Positions 5,815 to 7,021 of a DNA stretch of 7,021 bases are shown here, piece by piece. Origin of the DNA: an uncultured Clostridia bacterium. Lineage in GTDB: Bacteria; Bacillota; Clostridia; UBA1381. The notes under the pieces are model-generated. The model was not told the DNA's origin and did not search any database. It worked only from the letters and a program-made list of their open reading frames with translations. Location: contig CAKSGG010000159.1 of the NCBI GenBank assembly GCA_934454215.1, forward strand, positions 1 to 7,021, in the 5' to 3' direction. The position numbers were made by a program, and so were the translations under genes. Numbering within the stretch: position 1 is the stretch's first letter; every line of letters starts with the position of its first letter.

Positions 5815-7021
5815 ATGAAGAAAACAACAGCAATTGTAACGGCGGCGGTGCTTGCGGCAATGACGGTAAGCGGCTGCGGAAAGAAAGAAGCGTCGGTTGA
5901 CGGTGATTACAAGGAGTTAAAGGTTACGGTGTGGAATACACAGGGTACGGAATATACTCCGCCCAATAAAATTGAGGATAATGCGGTTTCAAAATGGCTG
6001 CACGACAAAACGGGCGTAACCGTAGGCGATATATACGGTAACGACGGAGGACAGTGGGATACAAAGCTTTCAAGGCTTGTAACAGCCGACAGTATGCCCG
6101 AGGTTATAGTCTGCGGAGGAGGTCAGGGACCGGCGCATTTTGCAAAGCTTGCCAAGGTGGATAAGATTTGGGGAATGGATAAAGAAACATTAGAGAAATA
6201 TGCTCCGAATGTGTTAAAGAGAATCCCCGAAGATGTACTGAAAAAGTTTGAGATTGACGGGAAAATTTACGGAATCCCGTATGATATGGTATCTGACAGC
6301 ACAAGTCAGCCCGATGCGGATGAAGAAACGCTGAAATACATAAATGATAATTTTGTTGCAAAGGCAAGTGATGAAAATCTCGGCTTGTGGATAAGGGACG
6401 ATATTGCAAAAATGATATATCCCGATGTTAAGAGCTGGGACGATATAGAAAAAGAGGTAAACGAAAATCATCAGCCTATAGCGGATGAGCTTTTCGATAT
6501 TCCCGTTAATACGACTGAGGAATATATTGACTTTATGTATAAAATTAAGGCTCTTAACCTTAAGGAAAACGGAAAAGACGTATACAGCTTCGGTTATTCG
6601 GGCGGTGACAACTGGGAAGCACTGGTACATCTGGGCGGCGATATGATGGGATATGCTCCGCATTATTATACGTCCTCATGGAATCCCGTTACAAAAAAGA
6701 TAAGACTTCCGTTGGTTGAGGATATAGTTAAAGAGGCGGCAAAAAATCAAAATAAAATGGTTATTGACAAGGTTATAGACCCCGAGTCGCTTATGCACAC
6801 GACAAATATGTATAAGGAAAAGGTTCTAAACGGTCAGTATGCAATATGTGCGATTTCCTATGCCGGCGGTGCGGAAGAGGTAAATAAATCTCTTGCGGCG
6901 GCGGGAAAGAGTTTTAGATACAGACCTTTCTATTCAAGCGTTCCGAATAAGGAGGAATATGCGCCGGGCAAGACAAGCAGATACTGGAATCAGGCAGTGA
7001 CGTTTACAAAGACATTGTCGG
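5815..7021 (+). CDS. Lipoprotein solute-binding protein of the importer, LplA/YtcQ type (3' truncated)
   Basis: 402 residues are visible with no stop; family members are usually about 500-560 residues, so roughly the last fifth or more lies outside the window. The protein begins with a lipoprotein signal: MKKTT, a hydrophobic stretch, then the lipobox VSGC with lipidated Cys21, so it should be anchored on the outer face of the membrane. Mature-part landmarks include TVWNTQGTEY (38-47), DIYGNDGGQWD (72-82), a Gly-rich GGGQGPAHFAKL (101-112) and IDGKIYGIPYD (147-157), a pattern typical of extracellular solute-binding family 1 proteins that serve YtcP/YteP permeases. AGGAG lies 9 nt before ATG 5815. 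It should bind an oligosaccharide or similar ligand and deliver it to the two permeases. The binding specificity is unknown. Confidence 0.92.
   Translation, partial: MKKTTAIVTAAVLAAMTVSGCGKKEASVDGDYKELKVTVWNTQGTEYTPPNKIEDNAVSKWLHDKTGVTVGDIYGNDGGQWDTKLSRLVTADSMPEVIVCGGGQGPAHFAKLAKVDKIWGMDKETLEKYAPNVLKRIPEDVLKKFEIDGKIYGIPYDMVSDSTSQPDADEETLKYINDNFVAKASDENLGLWIRDDIAKMIYPDVKSWDDIEKEVNENHQPIADELFDIPVNTTEEYIDFMYKIKALNLKENGKDVYSFGYSGGDNWEALVHLGGDMMGYAPHYYTSSWNPVTKKIRLPLVEDIVKEAAKNQNKMVIDKVIDPESLMHTTNMYKEKVLNGQYAICAISYAGGAEEVNKSLAAAGKSFRYRPFYSSVPNKEEYAPGKTSRYWNQAVTFTKTLS

Noticed and set aside
6104..6663. Two minus-strand open frames (101 and 149 codons) at the right side
   Set aside because: They lie antisense inside the solute-binding protein gene, have no family resemblance, and the plus-strand frame has a lipobox and conserved motifs.
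1..7021. CRISPR arrays, transposase genes, rRNA or riboswitches
   Set aside because: No regular repeat-spacer pattern, no transposase-like frame with terminal inverted repeats, and no long structured leader were seen; the 5' leaders are only about 30-50 nt.

Overview
The window looks like chromosomal DNA of a low-GC, Gram-positive Clostridia-type bacterium. The basis is the AT-rich composition, strong GGAGG-type ribosome binding sites, use of a TTG start, near-consensus sigma-A promoters, a tRNA with encoded CCA, and a solute-binding protein built as a lipoprotein. No species can be named from the sequence.

Left edge (1-420): the last eight codons of a rightward gene (ending EKLDNYLK, perhaps a tyrosine integrase) are followed by an AT-rich stretch. 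That stretch holds repeated TGTCAAA motifs and a 9-bp inverted repeat. Then come a near-perfect extended -10 promoter, an intact tRNA-Arg(ACG) gene, and a symmetrical terminator that can serve both strands. This edge could be the boundary of an integrated element, but that is unproven.

Centre (576-3741, minus strand): a two-gene operon encodes a YesN-type response regulator (receiver plus AraC-type DNA-binding domain) and a YesM-type membrane sensor histidine kinase. The two genes overlap by 8 nt, and the kinase starts at TTG. Transcription runs left and converges on the tRNA at the shared terminator.

Right (3945-7021, plus strand): divergently from the regulator gene runs a carbohydrate ABC importer operon of the LplB/YtcP/YtcQ (CUT1) type. 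It holds two permeases and a lipoprotein solute-binding protein that is cut off by the window end. No ATPase gene is visible; importers of this class commonly use a shared MsmX-type ATPase encoded elsewhere.

The 203-bp divergent region (3742-3944) carries one good promoter for each direction. It also has a 20-bp-spaced direct repeat that abuts the transporter -35 box, as expected for an AraC-type activator site. The simplest reading is that the kinase senses an extracellular saccharide or related ligand, phosphorylates the regulator, and the regulator turns on the importer. The substrate cannot be told from the sequence. The core of the window is a well-known type of system; the least explained part is the left edge.
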